A stretch of DNA of 51,813 nt, taken from the NCBI GenBank assembly GCA_039029235.1, contig JBCCGO010000001.1:1-51813 (forward strand). Reading direction: 5' to 3'. Numbering within the stretch: the first letter of the stretch is position 1; each line of letters begins with the position of its first letter. The position numbers were made by a program, and so were the translations under genes. The notes under the pieces were generated by a model, which saw only the letters and a program-made list of their open reading frames with translations, was not told the DNA's origin and made no database searches. The DNA is from JBCBRR01 sp039029235 (GTDB lineage Bacteria; Bacteroidota; Bacteroidia; Cytophagales; Amoebophilaceae). Shown here in pieces: positions 28,204-36,796 of the stretch.

Positions 28204-29034
28204 ATGCCAGTAAAAAAACTCAACCCACGTACAGCAGGACAGCGCTTCAGAGTCGCCCCTGTATTCACCAGCCTTACCAGAGTCAAGCCCGAGAAGACGC
28301 TCCTAATATCCACGAAGCGTACAGGAGGCAGAAACAATACAGGTAAGATGACCATGCGCTACATAGGCGGAGGACACAAGAAACGCATACGTATCATCGA
28401 CTTTAAGCGAAAAAAATACAACATACCCGCCATAGTAAAGTCCATCGAGTATGATCCGATGCGTACAGCCTACATTGCCCTACTCCACTACCTAGATGGG
28501 GCCAAGGCTTACATCCTAGCCCCCGAAGGCCTAAAAATAGGCCAGAAAGTCCTAGCAGGAGAAGGAGAGGCCGTAGCCCCCGAAGTCGGTAACGCCTTGC
28601 CCCTAAAAGCTATGCCCACAGGGACGATCGTGCATAACATAGAGCTACAGCCAGGCAGAGGAGGAGCCATGGCCAGGAGCGCTGGAGCCTATGCACAGTT
28701 ACTTGCCAAAGAAGGAAAATATGTAACCCTCAGGCTGCCCTCGGGCGAGACAAGGATGGTACTCGGCATATGTATGGCTACCGCAGGTGCAGTCTCCAAT
28801 AGCCAGCATGTAAGTACAGCTATAGGCAAGGCAGGCAGAAACAGGTGGCTAGGAAGAAGGCCCAGGGTGAGAGGCGTCGCCATGAACCCTGTAGACCATC
28901 CTATGGGAGGAGGCGAAGGTAAAGCTTCGGGTGGTCATCCCCGATCTAGAACCGGGTTATATGCCAAAGGCCAAAAGACAAGAAATAAAAAGAAGCATAC
29001 CCAACGACTCATCATAAGTAAAAGAAAAAAATAA
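28204..29034 (+). CDS. rplB: 50S ribosomal protein uL2
   Basis: uL2 is one of the most conserved ribosomal proteins and is needed for subunit association and peptidyl-transferase activity. The 276 residues show TGGRNNTGKMTMRYIGGGHK near the N-terminus and the hallmark VAMNPVDHPMGGGEGK near the C-terminus with its invariant histidine, followed by GKASGGHPRSRTG. The stop codon overlaps the rpsS start by one base (TAATG), a tight translational coupling. Confidence 0.98.
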   Translation: MPVKKLNPRTAGQRFRVAPVFTSLTRVKPEKTLLISTKRTGGRNNTGKMTMRYIGGGHKKRIRIIDFKRKKYNIPAIVKSIEYDPMRTAYIALLHYLDGAKAYILAPEGLKIGQKVLAGEGEAVAPEVGNALPLKAMPTGTIVHNIELQPGRGGAMARSAGAYAQLLAKEGKYVTLRLPSGETRMVLGICMATAGAVSNSQHVSTAIGKAGRNRWLGRRPRVRGVAMNPVDHPMGGGEGKASGGHPRSRTGLYAKGQKTRNKKKHTQRLIISKRKK

Positions 29035-29312
29035 TGGCCAGATCTATCAAAAAAGGCCCCTATATTGCACATCATCTACAAAAAAAAGTAGACCAGTTAA
29101 ACAACACAGGAAGCAAAGATACCATCAAAACCTGGGCTAGAAGCTCCACCATTACCCCTGATTTTGTAGGTCACACACTAGCTGTGCACAACGGCAATAA
29201 ATTTATCCCCGTGTTCGTCACAGAAAATATGGTCGGACATAAACTAGGCGAGTTTGCTCCTACCAGAACCTTCAAGGGGCATACCACTAAGAAAAGCAAA
29301 GACAAGAAATAG
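29034..29312 (+). CDS. rpsS: 30S ribosomal protein uS19
   Basis: uS19 sits in the head of the small subunit near the A site and contacts uS13. The 92 residues begin MARSIKKGPYIAHHLQKKV and contain the signature GHKLGEFAPTRTFKGH. The start codon shares its A with the rplB stop, and rplV follows after 2 nt. Length and motifs are standard. Confidence 0.98.
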   Translation: MARSIKKGPYIAHHLQKKVDQLNNTGSKDTIKTWARSSTITPDFVGHTLAVHNGNKFIPVFVTENMVGHKLGEFAPTRTFKGHTTKKSKDKK

Positions 29313-29314
29313 CC

Positions 29315-29740
29315 ATGGAGGCAGTAGCCAAATTAAAAAAATCGCCCATTGCTCCCCGAAAAATGCGGCTCGTGGCAGACCTCATCAGAGGCCTCAGCGT
29401 TAGCCAGGCATTTGTCCTCCTAAAACACGAGCCTAAAAAGTGTGCTATACACTTAGAAAAACTACTGCTGGCTGCCATAGCTAGCTGGCATGATAAAAAC
29501 CAGGGGCTAGCACTAGCACCACAAGACCTGTATATCAAAACCATTCAGGTAGACAGTGCTGGCATGCTCAAACGCCTAAAACCAGCCCCAAAAGGCAGAG
29601 CACATAACATCAGAAAACGGTACAACCACGTTACCCTGGTAGTAGCTAGCCTCGCAAGACTAGCACCGATAAATACCGAAGAAACAATCGAAACACAACC
29701 CAAAAAATTAGCACTAGCAACCGATGGGACAGAAAGCTAA
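29315..29740 (+). CDS. rplV: 50S ribosomal protein uL22
   Basis: uL22 lines the peptide exit tunnel with a long beta hairpin. The 141 residues start with KKSPIAPRKMRLVADLIRGL, the classic uL22 N-terminal helix, and contain the hairpin LKRLKPAPKGRAHNIRKRYN. The C-terminal 25 or so residues (after about 115) are an acidic extension compared with the roughly 110-residue E. coli protein. The last 17 nt overlap the start of rpsC. Confidence 0.97.
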   Translation: MEAVAKLKKSPIAPRKMRLVADLIRGLSVSQAFVLLKHEPKKCAIHLEKLLLAAIASWHDKNQGLALAPQDLYIKTIQVDSAGMLKRLKPAPKGRAHNIRKRYNHVTLVVASLARLAPINTEETIETQPKKLALATDGTES

Positions 29741-30470
29741 TCCACTCAGCCTGCGGCTTGGATATATCAGAGGTTGGGAATCAAACTGGTTCTCGACAAA
29801 GAAAAGCTATGCAGCCAAGCTCCTAGAAGACCATAAAATCAGGAACTACCTCTGGGCCAGGGTAGCCAAAGCGAGCACCTCCAGCATCGTCATAGAACGA
29901 ATCCTCAAACGAATTACCATCAACATACACACAGCTAGGCCTGGAGCAATTATTGGTAAAGGTGGTACAGAAGTAGAACAAATAAAAGAAGAGCTAAAAA
30001 AGCTGACAGGAAAAGAAGTACAGATCAATGTGCTAGAAATCAAGAAGCCCGAGCTAGATGCTAAGCTAGTCGCTGACTCTATAGCGCAACAGTTGCAGGC
30101 CAGAGTTTCCTACAAAAGAGCCGTAAGACAAGCACTGACTGCTACCACGCGTGTCGGGGCGCAGGGGGTAAAAATACAATTGTCTGGTAGGTTAGGCGGG
30201 GCAGAAATAGCTAGAAGCGAGCAATATAAAGAAGGTAGAATACCCCTACACACCCTCCGAGCCGCCATCGACTACGCAGTTGCAGAAGCCAAAACGATCT
30301 ACGGGAAAATAGGGACCAAAGTCTGGATATTTAAAGGCGAGATATACCAAAAGCCTGACTTAGCCCCCATTTCAGTATCAAAAGCTACTGAAATGCAAAA
30401 TTCCTCAAGAAGCGCCACAAGAAGTCAGCAAAAATCTAGACGATCAACCCCAGCAGCTAGCAATACATAA
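29724..30470 (+). CDS. rpsC: 30S ribosomal protein uS3
   Basis: uS3 forms part of the mRNA entry channel. The 248 residues begin MGQKANPLSLRLGYIRGW, carry the KH RNA-binding motif with the GxxG loop in AIIGKGGTE (about 73-81), and the C-terminal domain pattern VKIQLSGRLGGAEIARSE. The last 30 residues are a serine/arginine-rich tail (SSRSATRSQQKSRRSTPAAS). Translation starts inside rplV, a 17-nt overlap. Confidence 0.98.
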   Translation: MGQKANPLSLRLGYIRGWESNWFSTKKSYAAKLLEDHKIRNYLWARVAKASTSSIVIERILKRITINIHTARPGAIIGKGGTEVEQIKEELKKLTGKEVQINVLEIKKPELDAKLVADSIAQQLQARVSYKRAVRQALTATTRVGAQGVKIQLSGRLGGAEIARSEQYKEGRIPLHTLRAAIDYAVAEAKTIYGKIGTKVWIFKGEIYQKPDLAPISVSKATEMQNSSRSATRSQQKSRRSTPAASNT

Positions 30471-30481
30471 ATTACGTAACG

Positions 30482-30907
30482 ATGCTACAACCCAAGCGAA
30501 CACGATATAGAAAAGTACAGAAAGGACGCGTCAAAGGACTAGCGTGCAGAGGTAGCTCACTGGCATTTGGTACCTTTGGACTCAAAGCGTTAGAACCCGC
30601 CTGGATCACGGCTAGACAAATAGAAGCTACCCGTATCGCCATGACCAGGGCTATCAAAAGACAAGGACAGGTCTGGATCAGAATCTTTCCAGACAAGCCC
30701 ATAACCAAAAAGCCGGCCGAAGTCAGGATGGGCAAAGGGAAAGGCACACCAGAATATTGGGCAGCTGTCGTAAAGCCCGGCAGAGTACTCTTTGAAATAG
30801 AAGGTGTAGACAATGCCCTAGCCCAAGAAGCCATGCGTCTAGCTACGCACAAGCTGCCTATAAAGACCAAATTTATAGTACGTAAAGACCATACCAGCGA
30901 CCAGTAA
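30482..30907 (+). CDS. rplP: 50S ribosomal protein uL16
   Basis: uL16 binds at the tRNA A/P sites of the large subunit and is a late assembly factor. The 141 residues start MLQPKRTRYRKVQKGRVKG and contain GTFGLKALEPAWIT, RIFPDKPITKKPAEVRMGKG and KGTPEYWAAVVKPG, all family landmarks. It follows rpsC after 11 nt and precedes rpmC by 2 nt. Length and sequence look standard. Confidence 0.98.
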   Translation: MLQPKRTRYRKVQKGRVKGLACRGSSLAFGTFGLKALEPAWITARQIEATRIAMTRAIKRQGQVWIRIFPDKPITKKPAEVRMGKGKGTPEYWAAVVKPGRVLFEIEGVDNALAQEAMRLATHKLPIKTKFIVRKDHTSDQ

Positions 30908-30909
30908 AG

Positions 30910-31134
30910 ATGAAATACCAAGAAATTAGCATGCTATCGCCTACAGCACTCAAAGAGCATATAGCTACCCAAGCAGCAAACCTGCGGAAGCTGCGATTCG
31001 CTCATGCCATCTCCCCCATTGAAAGCCCCATGAGCATGCAGCGTACCAAGAAAATTATAGCCCGGCTCAAGACGGCACAAAGAGCCCAACAACTGCAGCT
31101 AGAACGTAGAAAATATACCCATGCTCAGAAATAG
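30910..31134 (+). CDS. rpmC: 50S ribosomal protein uL29
   Basis: uL29 is a small two-helix protein near the exit tunnel. The 74 residues show the pattern LSPTALKEHIATQAANLRKL followed by RFAHAISPIESPM, and end with a basic coil. Slightly longer than the E. coli form (63 residues). The final 14 nt overlap the start of rpsQ. Confidence 0.95.
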   Translation: MKYQEISMLSPTALKEHIATQAANLRKLRFAHAISPIESPMSMQRTKKIIARLKTAQRAQQLQLERRKYTHAQK

Positions 31135-31375
31135 TAGAAAAGAAAGAATAGGCCGAGTAATAAGCAATAAATGCGACAAAACCATCACCGTTATGGTAGA
31201 GCGCCGGATCAAGCATCCCCTTTACGGCAAGTTTATCAGCAAGTCCACCAAATTCATGGCACATGACGAGCAAAATGCCTGCAACCCAGGCGACGCTGTC
31301 AAGATCATGGAGACCCGGCCTCTGAGTAAGAAAAAAAGGTGGAGATTAGTAACAATCCTCGAGAAAGCTAAATAG
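31121..31375 (+). CDS. rpsQ: 30S ribosomal protein uS17
   Basis: uS17 is an OB-fold protein that binds 16S rRNA early in assembly. The 84 residues begin MLRNSRKERIGRVISNKCDK and continue TITVMVERRIKHPLYGKFIS with the conserved CNPGDAVKIMETRPLSKKKR near the end. It starts inside rpmC (14-nt overlap), and rplN follows after 6 nt. Confidence 0.97.
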   Translation: MLRNSRKERIGRVISNKCDKTITVMVERRIKHPLYGKFISKSTKFMAHDEQNACNPGDAVKIMETRPLSKKKRWRLVTILEKAK

Positions 31376-31381
31376 CCAGTC

Positions 31382-31750
31382 ATGATACAGCAAGAGTCTA
31401 GACTTAATGTTGCCGACAATAGCGGAGCCAAAGAAGTACTCTGTATTCGTGTACTAGGAGGTACTGGTAAAAAATACGCCAGTATCGGTGACCAGATTGT
31501 GGTCAGCGTAAAATCAGCCCATCCTGCCGGTAGCCTGAAAAAAGGTACAGTCTCAAGAGCAGTAGTTGTCCGGACCAGAAAAGAAGTAAGAAGAAAAGAC
31601 GGATCCTACATTCGCTTTGAAGACAACGCCGCCGTTTTACTGAACAGCAACGGAGAGCTTCGTGGCACACGGATCTCAGGCCCAGTAGCCAGAGAACTCC
31701 GCGAAAAAAAATTCATGAAAGTAGTATCCCTAGCCCCCGAAGTACTATAG
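31382..31750 (+). CDS. rplN: 50S ribosomal protein uL14
   Basis: uL14 lies at the subunit interface and is the binding site of the silencing factor RsfS. The 122 residues start MIQQESRLNVADNSGAKEVL and carry VVRTRKEVRRKDGSYIRFED and the C-terminal GTRISGPVARELRE. Length is exactly that typical of the family. rplX begins 3 nt after the stop. Confidence 0.98.
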   Translation: MIQQESRLNVADNSGAKEVLCIRVLGGTGKKYASIGDQIVVSVKSAHPAGSLKKGTVSRAVVVRTRKEVRRKDGSYIRFEDNAAVLLNSNGELRGTRISGPVARELREKKFMKVVSLAPEVL

Positions 31751-31753
31751 ATT

Positions 31754-32098
31754 ATGCGTAAAAAAAGCCACCTGACATCCAAATTGCACATTAAAAAAGG
31801 CGACATGGTCAAAGTGCTATCAGGCAACCACCGCAACAAGCGAGGAAAGGTTCTCCAGGTATTTCCAAGAAACTATCAAGCCATCGTAGCGGGAGTAGCC
31901 ATTGTCCATAAACACAGGAAGCCCTCAGCCCAGCGCCCGCAGGGCAGTATAGAGAAAAAAGAAGCCCCCATACACCTCAGCAAGCTCATGCTGGTAGACC
32001 CAGCCACTGGCCACGCTACCCGGGTAGGCAGGAAACACAACAAAGATGGTAAGCTACAAAGGTACGCTAAAAAGACCAGCCAATTCATCCAAGAATGA
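31754..32098 (+). CDS. rplX: 50S ribosomal protein uL24
   Basis: uL24 is an assembly initiator of the large subunit and lies at the tunnel exit. The 114 residues carry the KOW motif (KKGDMVKVLSGNHRNKRGKV, about 14-33) and the C-terminal KLMLVDPATGHATRVGRK. The stop codon overlaps the rplE start by 4 nt (ATGA). Length is normal for Bacteroidota. Confidence 0.97.
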   Translation: MRKKSHLTSKLHIKKGDMVKVLSGNHRNKRGKVLQVFPRNYQAIVAGVAIVHKHRKPSAQRPQGSIEKKEAPIHLSKLMLVDPATGHATRVGRKHNKDGKLQRYAKKTSQFIQE

Positions 32099-32640
32099 CT
32101 AGACCCAGACTACAAGAAAAATATCTCCGAGAGATTATCCCTACCCTCAAACAACAACTGAGCTACAAGTCAGTTATGCAGGTGCCGAAGCTACAGAAAA
32201 TATGCCTCAACCAAGGCATAGGCGCTGCTGTGACCGATAAAAACCTGATAGACATAGCCATCGAAGAACTAACAGCCATCACAGGCCAGCGAGCTGTACC
32301 AACTAGAGCCAAAAAAGCTATCTCCAACTTTAAGCTGAGAGAAAACATGCCCATCGGGGCCACAGTCACCCTGCGCAGCAAACGAATGTATGAATTCCTA
32401 GATCGGCTTGTTACCGTAGCATTGCCTCGTGTAAGAGACTTTAGAGGAGTCAGCGAAAAAAGTTTTGACGGAAGGGGTAACTATACGCTAGGAATCAAGG
32501 AACAGATCATTTTTCCTGAAATTACCGTAGATAAAGTAAACAAATTAATCGGCATGAGTATTATCTTTGTAACCAGTGCCAAAACCAATCAAGAGGCCTA
32601 CCAGTTGTTAAAAGCACTGGGGATGCCCTTTAGGAGCTAA
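32095..32640 (+). CDS. rplE: 50S ribosomal protein uL5
   Basis: uL5 binds 5S rRNA in the central protuberance and contacts the P-site tRNA. The 181 residues show the family pattern NQGIGAAVTDKNLI, TGQRAVPTRAKKAISNFKLR and GVSEKSFDGRGNYTLGIKEQ with IIFPEI. It overlaps rplX by 4 nt and is separated from rpsN by 15 nt. The 5S rRNA gene is not in the window; it may lie beyond the 3' end of the truncated 23S gene. Confidence 0.98.
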   Translation: MTRPRLQEKYLREIIPTLKQQLSYKSVMQVPKLQKICLNQGIGAAVTDKNLIDIAIEELTAITGQRAVPTRAKKAISNFKLRENMPIGATVTLRSKRMYEFLDRLVTVALPRVRDFRGVSEKSFDGRGNYTLGIKEQIIFPEITVDKVNKLIGMSIIFVTSAKTNQEAYQLLKALGMPFRS

Positions 32641-32655
32641 TAATTAACAAAATCT

Positions 32656-32925
32656 GTGGCAAAAAAAGCAGTCAGAGTACGCGATCTAAAACGACGAAAA
32701 CTCGTTCAGCGCTATGCAGCTAAGCGGGCTGAGCTCAAAGCCCAAGGAGACTATACAGCCCTAGACAGGCTGCCCAAAAATGCCTCTCCTGTACGACTAC
32801 GCAATAGGTGCCAAGCTACCGGAAGGCCCAGGGGGTACATGCGCAAGTTTGGCATCTCAAGAATCACTTTCAGAGCATGGGCCGCCGCAGGTAGGATACC
32901 AGGAGTAGAGAAAGCTAGCTGGTAA
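32656..32925 (+). CDS. rpsN: 30S ribosomal protein uS14 (zinc-free type)
   Basis: uS14 is a head protein of the small subunit. The 89-residue form lacks the two CxxC zinc motifs of short uS14 proteins; only one cysteine (NRCQATGRPRGY) remains, so it is the zinc-independent long type. Other landmarks are the basic N-terminus and KFGISRITFRAWAAAGRIPG. Translation begins at GTG (32656), which gives the expected AKKAVRVRD start; no ATG is available in frame nearby. A 58-nt gap separates it from rpsH. Confidence 0.96.
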   Translation: MAKKAVRVRDLKRRKLVQRYAAKRAELKAQGDYTALDRLPKNASPVRLRNRCQATGRPRGYMRKFGISRITFRAWAAAGRIPGVEKASW

Positions 32926-32983
32926 CATATAAGTTAAGATAGCCCCGTAAAGTATCCTCCGCCAGGAAGCAAGCACATACACT

Positions 32984-33385
32984 ATGAATACAGATCCCAT
33001 AGCTGATTACTTGACAAGAATCAGAAATGCCATCCAAGCTAGGCATAAGATCGTAGAAATACCTGCCTCAGGCATCAAGAAAGATATTACCAAAGTCTTG
33101 CACGACAAAGGATACATCAGCAAGTACAAGGTGGATAAACAGGCAGGAATCCAAGGCATAATCAGCATTAGGCTGAAATACAACCTAAGCACCAAAGCCT
33201 CAGCCATCACGCAGCTGACAAGAATAAGTAAGCCCGGCCTGCGGAAGTATGCCCAAGCCAACGCACTGCCCAGTGTGATCAATGGCCTGGGGATAGCCAT
33301 CTTATCTACCTCCCAAGGCGTATTGAGCGATAAAGAAGCTAGGAAGATGAAAATAGGTGGAGAAGTATTGTGCTACATTTATTAA
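32984..33385 (+). CDS. rpsH: 30S ribosomal protein uS8
   Basis: uS8 binds the central domain of 16S rRNA and in E. coli also represses its operon. The 133 residues begin MNTDPIADYLTRIRNAIQAR and end with the signature LSTSQGVLSDKEARKMKIGG followed by EVLCYIY. It is 13 nt from the true start of rplE's downstream neighbour rplL6 region: rplF begins at 33399, so an apparent longer rplF frame overlapping rpsH is not real. Confidence 0.97.
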   Translation: MNTDPIADYLTRIRNAIQARHKIVEIPASGIKKDITKVLHDKGYISKYKVDKQAGIQGIISIRLKYNLSTKASAITQLTRISKPGLRKYAQANALPSVINGLGIAILSTSQGVLSDKEARKMKIGGEVLCYIY

Positions 33386-33398
33386 GATACCATGCGTC

Positions 33399-33953
33399 AT
33401 GTCAAGAATAGGAAATCAGCCCATTAAACTACCAGTAGGTACCACACTAGCAAGGCGTGAGGAAAATGTAATATACATCCACGGACCCAAAGGAGCACTC
33501 ACACAGTATATAGACCCTACCATTACCGTAACAGTAGATAAAAACCACATAACCCTAACCAGAAGGACCGATCAAAAACCCCACAAAGCACTCCATGGTC
33601 TCTACAGGGCACTCATCGCCAATATGGTCATCGGAGTCAGTGAGGGATTTAAAAAAACCTTAGAACTCATAGGTGTAGGCTATAAAGCCAGTGCACAAAA
33701 CAATGTACTAGAGCTTAACTTAGGATACGCTCACACCATCTATTTTGTCGTTCCGCCCGAGATCACTGTACAAACCGAAACAACGAAGGGGAAGAGCCCA
33801 CTCGTACACTTAGCAGGAATAGACAAACAATTAGTAGGGCAAGTAGCAGCCAAGCTCAGGGCACTCCGCAAGGTAGAGCCCTACAAAGGCAAAGGAATCA
33901 GGTTCTTAGGCGAGAAAGTCAGACGTAAAGCAGGTAAAACCACCACCAAGTAG
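33399..33953 (+). CDS. rplF: 50S ribosomal protein uL6
   Basis: uL6 sits near the factor-binding site and sarcin-ricin loop. The family start MSRIGNQPIKLPVGTT fixes the ATG at 33399; an in-frame ATG at 33357 would overlap rpsH and add 14 atypical residues. The 184 residues show two repeated domains, with GVSEGFKKTLELIGVGYKAS and the C-terminal VEPYKGKGIRFLGEKVRRKA. rplR follows after 9 nt. Confidence 0.97.
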   Translation: MSRIGNQPIKLPVGTTLARREENVIYIHGPKGALTQYIDPTITVTVDKNHITLTRRTDQKPHKALHGLYRALIANMVIGVSEGFKKTLELIGVGYKASAQNNVLELNLGYAHTIYFVVPPEITVQTETTKGKSPLVHLAGIDKQLVGQVAAKLRALRKVEPYKGKGIRFLGEKVRRKAGKTTTK

Positions 33954-33962
33954 GTTAAAAAG

Positions 33963-34319
33963 ATGGCCATCAGAAATTCCAAAACTTCCAGGAGGCTCAG
34001 AATCAGGCAGCGCATTAGGAAGCATCTGCAGGGCACAGCAGCCAGGCCTAGGCTTTCGGTATACAAAAGCAATAAGGCCATCTATACACAGCTGATCAAT
34101 GACGAGCAAGGCCATACCCTAGCGGCAAGCTCTTCAAGAACAGGAAGCTTACAAGAAGGTACGAGGATTGATAAAGCTAGAAAAGTAGGAGAAGACTTAG
34201 CAACCAAAGCACTGGCCAGAGACATTCATACCATTGTATTTGATCGATCAGGCTATCTCTACCATGGCCAAGTAAAAGCATTGGCCGAAGGTGCTAGGGC
34301 CAAAGGCCTCCAATTCTAA
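33963..34319 (+). CDS. rplR: 50S ribosomal protein uL18
   Basis: uL18 binds 5S rRNA together with uL5. The 118 residues have the typical basic N-terminus (RRLRIRQRIRKHLQGTAARP), followed by RLSVYKSNKAIYTQLINDEQ and the C-terminal FDRSGYLYHGQVKALAEGAR. It lies between rplF and rpsE with gaps of 9 and 6 nt. Length is standard. Confidence 0.97.
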   Translation: MAIRNSKTSRRLRIRQRIRKHLQGTAARPRLSVYKSNKAIYTQLINDEQGHTLAASSSRTGSLQEGTRIDKARKVGEDLATKALARDIHTIVFDRSGYLYHGQVKALAEGARAKGLQF

Positions 34320-34325
34320 ATAAGT

Positions 34326-34841
34326 ATGGTGCAGCGGAGAAAAATCATGAAAATAAGCGAGCTTAACTTAGAAGAGAAGCTCGTCGCCATCAACAGAGTA
34401 ACCAAGGTAGTTAAGGGAGGGCGTAACTTTAGGTTCTCAGCAGTGGTAGTAGTAGGGAACCGCCAAGGCGTAGCGGGGTACGGCCTAGGCAAAGCCCAAG
34501 AAGCTACGAGTGCCATTGCCAAAGGTGCCGAAGATGCTAAGAAAAACCTGATTAAAGTGCCGATCTTACGAGGCACCATCCCCCACCAAGCTATCGGTAA
34601 GTTTGGAGGAGGACAAGTATTACTCAAGCCTGCTGCACCAGGTACAGGCATTATTGCAGGCGGTGGTGCACGCATAGCATTAGAGTTTGTGGGCATACAA
34701 AACGTCCTGGCCAAGTCAAAAGGGTCCTCTAACCCCCACAATACAGTGAAAGCAACCTTCCAGGCACTAAAGCAGCTGCGCGACCCACTAACCGTAGCAG
34801 CCCAGAGAGGGATCTCCCTAGATAAGGTATTTAATGGATAA
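34326..34841 (+). CDS. rpsE: 30S ribosomal protein uS5
   Basis: uS5 lines the mRNA entry channel and affects decoding accuracy. The 171 residues show LVAINRVTKVVKGGRNFRFS, VVVGNRQGVAGYGLGKAQE and the C-terminal LEFVGIQNVLAKSKGSSNPH with the NTVKAT that closes the fold. The start may be at 34326 or at the ATG seven codons later (34347); the first is taken because it lies 6 nt from rplR. Confidence 0.97.
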   Translation: MVQRRKIMKISELNLEEKLVAINRVTKVVKGGRNFRFSAVVVVGNRQGVAGYGLGKAQEATSAIAKGAEDAKKNLIKVPILRGTIPHQAIGKFGGGQVLLKPAAPGTGIIAGGGARIALEFVGIQNVLAKSKGSSNPHNTVKATFQALKQLRDPLTVAAQRGISLDKVFNG

Positions 34842-34843
34842 GC

Positions 34844-35023
34844 ATGACAAAGATCAGAATTACACAAGTCAAGAGCGCCATCAATCGACCCCAGCAGCAG
34901 AAGCTAACCGTCAAAGCTTTAAAGCTAGGGAAAATCAACAAAAGCGTTGACGTTGAGCTAACCCCCCCCATTCAAGGCATGATCCATCGTGTGAGTCACT
35001 TAGTTACAACAGAAGCCATATAA
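34844..35023 (+). CDS. rpmD: 50S ribosomal protein uL30
   Basis: uL30 is a small large-subunit protein. This 59-residue gene begins MTKIRITQVKSAINRPQQQK and contains LTVKALKLGKINKSV, the family pattern (ITQvkS.I.r...qk.tl.aLgL.ki), and ends with the typical MIHRVSHLV. It starts 2 nt after rpsE and ends 2 nt before rplO, exactly where rpmD lies in Bacteroidota. Confidence 0.96.
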   Translation: MTKIRITQVKSAINRPQQQKLTVKALKLGKINKSVDVELTPPIQGMIHRVSHLVTTEAI

Positions 35024-35025
35024 CC

Positions 35026-35484
35026 ATGCAGCTCCATACACTCCAACCTATTATAGGTGCGTTGAAACGAAGCAAAAGGATTGGCAGAGGCCAGGGATCT
35101 GGCAAAGGAGGTACCGCCACCAAGGGCCACAAAGGCGCTAAGTCTAGGTCAGGTTATAAAAGTAAACCAGGCTTTGAAGGTGGGCAGCTGCCCCTCCAAA
35201 AGCGTATACCAACTTATGGATTTAACAATCCTCATAGAGTTGCTTATAAGCCCATCAACCTGAGCATATTACAACAGCTGACAGAAAAATTACAATTAAC
35301 CACCATCGATGCACAGGTACTTGCAGCAAATGGGCTAGTTAACAAACGTAGTCGATACAAAATTTTAGGTAGTGGCGTCCTAAAAGCCAGGATAACGGTT
35401 ACCGCCCATGCCTTTTCAGCTCCTGCCATAGCAGCCATACAAAAACTCGGTGGGGAAGCCATTATACACAAACCGCATGCGTAA
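35026..35484 (+). CDS. rplO: 50S ribosomal protein uL15
   Basis: uL15 is a late-assembling large-subunit protein. The 152 residues show the glycine-rich N-terminal extension (RIGRGQGSGKGGTATKGHKG, then AKSRSGYKSKPGFEGGQLPL) and the C-terminal domain with KARITVTAHAFSAPAIAAIQ. It starts 2 nt after rpmD. Its last 8 nt (ATGCGTAA) overlap the start of secY, so export-channel synthesis is coupled to it. Confidence 0.97.
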   Translation: MQLHTLQPIIGALKRSKRIGRGQGSGKGGTATKGHKGAKSRSGYKSKPGFEGGQLPLQKRIPTYGFNNPHRVAYKPINLSILQQLTEKLQLTTIDAQVLAANGLVNKRSRYKILGSGVLKARITVTAHAFSAPAIAAIQKLGGEAIIHKPHA

Positions 35485-36793
35485 ATTTTTTACTGCCATC
35501 AGGAATATCTTCGCTATTGAAGAGCTCAGAACGCGCATACTCAATACCATAAGATTTATACTAATCTTTCGTTTAGGGTCTTTCATTGCCCTGCCAGGCG
35601 TCGACGTAACCAAGCTAACAGGCGAAGTAAAAGGCATTTTTAGTTTGCTAGATGTTTTCTTAGGCGGCGCTTTTAGCCATGTATCCATTTTTGCCTTAGG
35701 GGTAATGCCTTACATTTCTGCCTCTATCGCAGTACAGCTCCTGACCGTAGCTGTTCCCTACTTCCAGAAACTTCAAAAAGAAGGGCCCGCTGGGAAAAAA
35801 AGATTGAACGAGCTTACCAAACTACTCACGATCTTCCTGGCCATCATTCAGACACTGAGCTACCTAACGGTGGCAGTTCCTGACGAAGTGATCGTGATCA
35901 ACAAATTCCTCTTCTTTGTTACATCACTAGCTGTAATTCCTGCAGGAACCATGGCCTGCATGTGGATAGGAGACAGAATTACTGACCGAGGCCTAGGCAA
36001 TGGCATTTCTATGCTCATCATGATCGGCATTATCTCTTCGCTGCCCGGTTCCCTTTACGAAGAGTTTGTGGCAAGAGGCACTCGCGGACTGCTCATATTC
36101 ACCATTGAGCTCCTCATACTCTTCGCCATTGTGAGTAGCTTGGTGATGTTCACAAAAGCCACTAGAAGAATCCCCCTGCAATATGCCAAGCAAATGGTGG
36201 CTGGCAGCGCTTACGGCGGCCAGCGACAGTATATCCCACTTAAACTAAACACCACTGGCGTTATGCCTATTATTTTTGCCCAAATGCTGATGTTTCTTCC
36301 AGCCTTACTGACCAACCTATTAGCCGGCAAGAGCCCTATGACCGCCGGCATAGCCAAAATCTTTGCTGACTTTACCACATGGCAGTATAATGTAGTATTT
36401 GGCCTACTTATTGTAGCCTTTACCTACTTCTACACAGCGATTGCCATCAACCCCACCCAGATCGCTGATGACCTGAAGCGCAGCAGCGGCTTTATCCCAG
36501 GTGTTAGACCAGGCAAGCAAACCGCAGTATTGATTGATCAGATTCTGAGTAGAATAACACTGCCAGGTTCTTTATTTCTGGCAGTTATTGCTATATTGCC
36601 TGGAGTAGCCTACTTAGTAGGGATAAGCAGGTCTTTTAGCCGATTCTATGGCGGCACCTCGCTACTGATCATGGTAGGAGTAGTGTTAGATACACTACAA
36701 CAAATAGAGAGCTACCTACTGGTTCATCACTATGATTACATGATAAAATCTGGTAACGTGCAGGAACAAACTCAGAACATGGTAGTAGCCTAA
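35477..36793 (+). CDS. secY: Protein translocase subunit SecY
   Basis: SecY is the channel of the Sec translocase in the inner membrane. The start is set at 35477 (MRKFFTAIRNIFAIEELRTR), matching the family; a 27-nt longer frame inside rplO is rejected. The 438 residues contain ten hydrophobic segments, the plug region after TM1 (LPGVDVTKLTGEVKGIFSLL), the TM2 pattern LGVMPYISASIAVQLLTVAV, and GNGISMLIMIGIISSLP. The cytosolic loop near residue 345 has FIPGVRPGKQT. secE and secG are not in the window. Confidence 0.97.
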   Translation: MRKFFTAIRNIFAIEELRTRILNTIRFILIFRLGSFIALPGVDVTKLTGEVKGIFSLLDVFLGGAFSHVSIFALGVMPYISASIAVQLLTVAVPYFQKLQKEGPAGKKRLNELTKLLTIFLAIIQTLSYLTVAVPDEVIVINKFLFFVTSLAVIPAGTMACMWIGDRITDRGLGNGISMLIMIGIISSLPGSLYEEFVARGTRGLLIFTIELLILFAIVSSLVMFTKATRRIPLQYAKQMVAGSAYGGQRQYIPLKLNTTGVMPIIFAQMLMFLPALLTNLLAGKSPMTAGIAKIFADFTTWQYNVVFGLLIVAFTYFYTAIAINPTQIADDLKRSSGFIPGVRPGKQTAVLIDQILSRITLPGSLFLAVIAILPGVAYLVGISRSFSRFYGGTSLLIMVGVVLDTLQQIESYLLVHHYDYMIKSGNVQEQTQNMVVA

Positions 36794-36796
36794 AAT

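Noticed and set aside
33357..33398. Longer N-terminus for uL6 overlapping rpsH
   Set aside because: The family start MSRIGNQPIKLP at 33399 fits, and the upstream residues are read from the rpsH end in another frame. The rpsH entry's remark on its downstream neighbour refers simply to rplF, 13 nt away.
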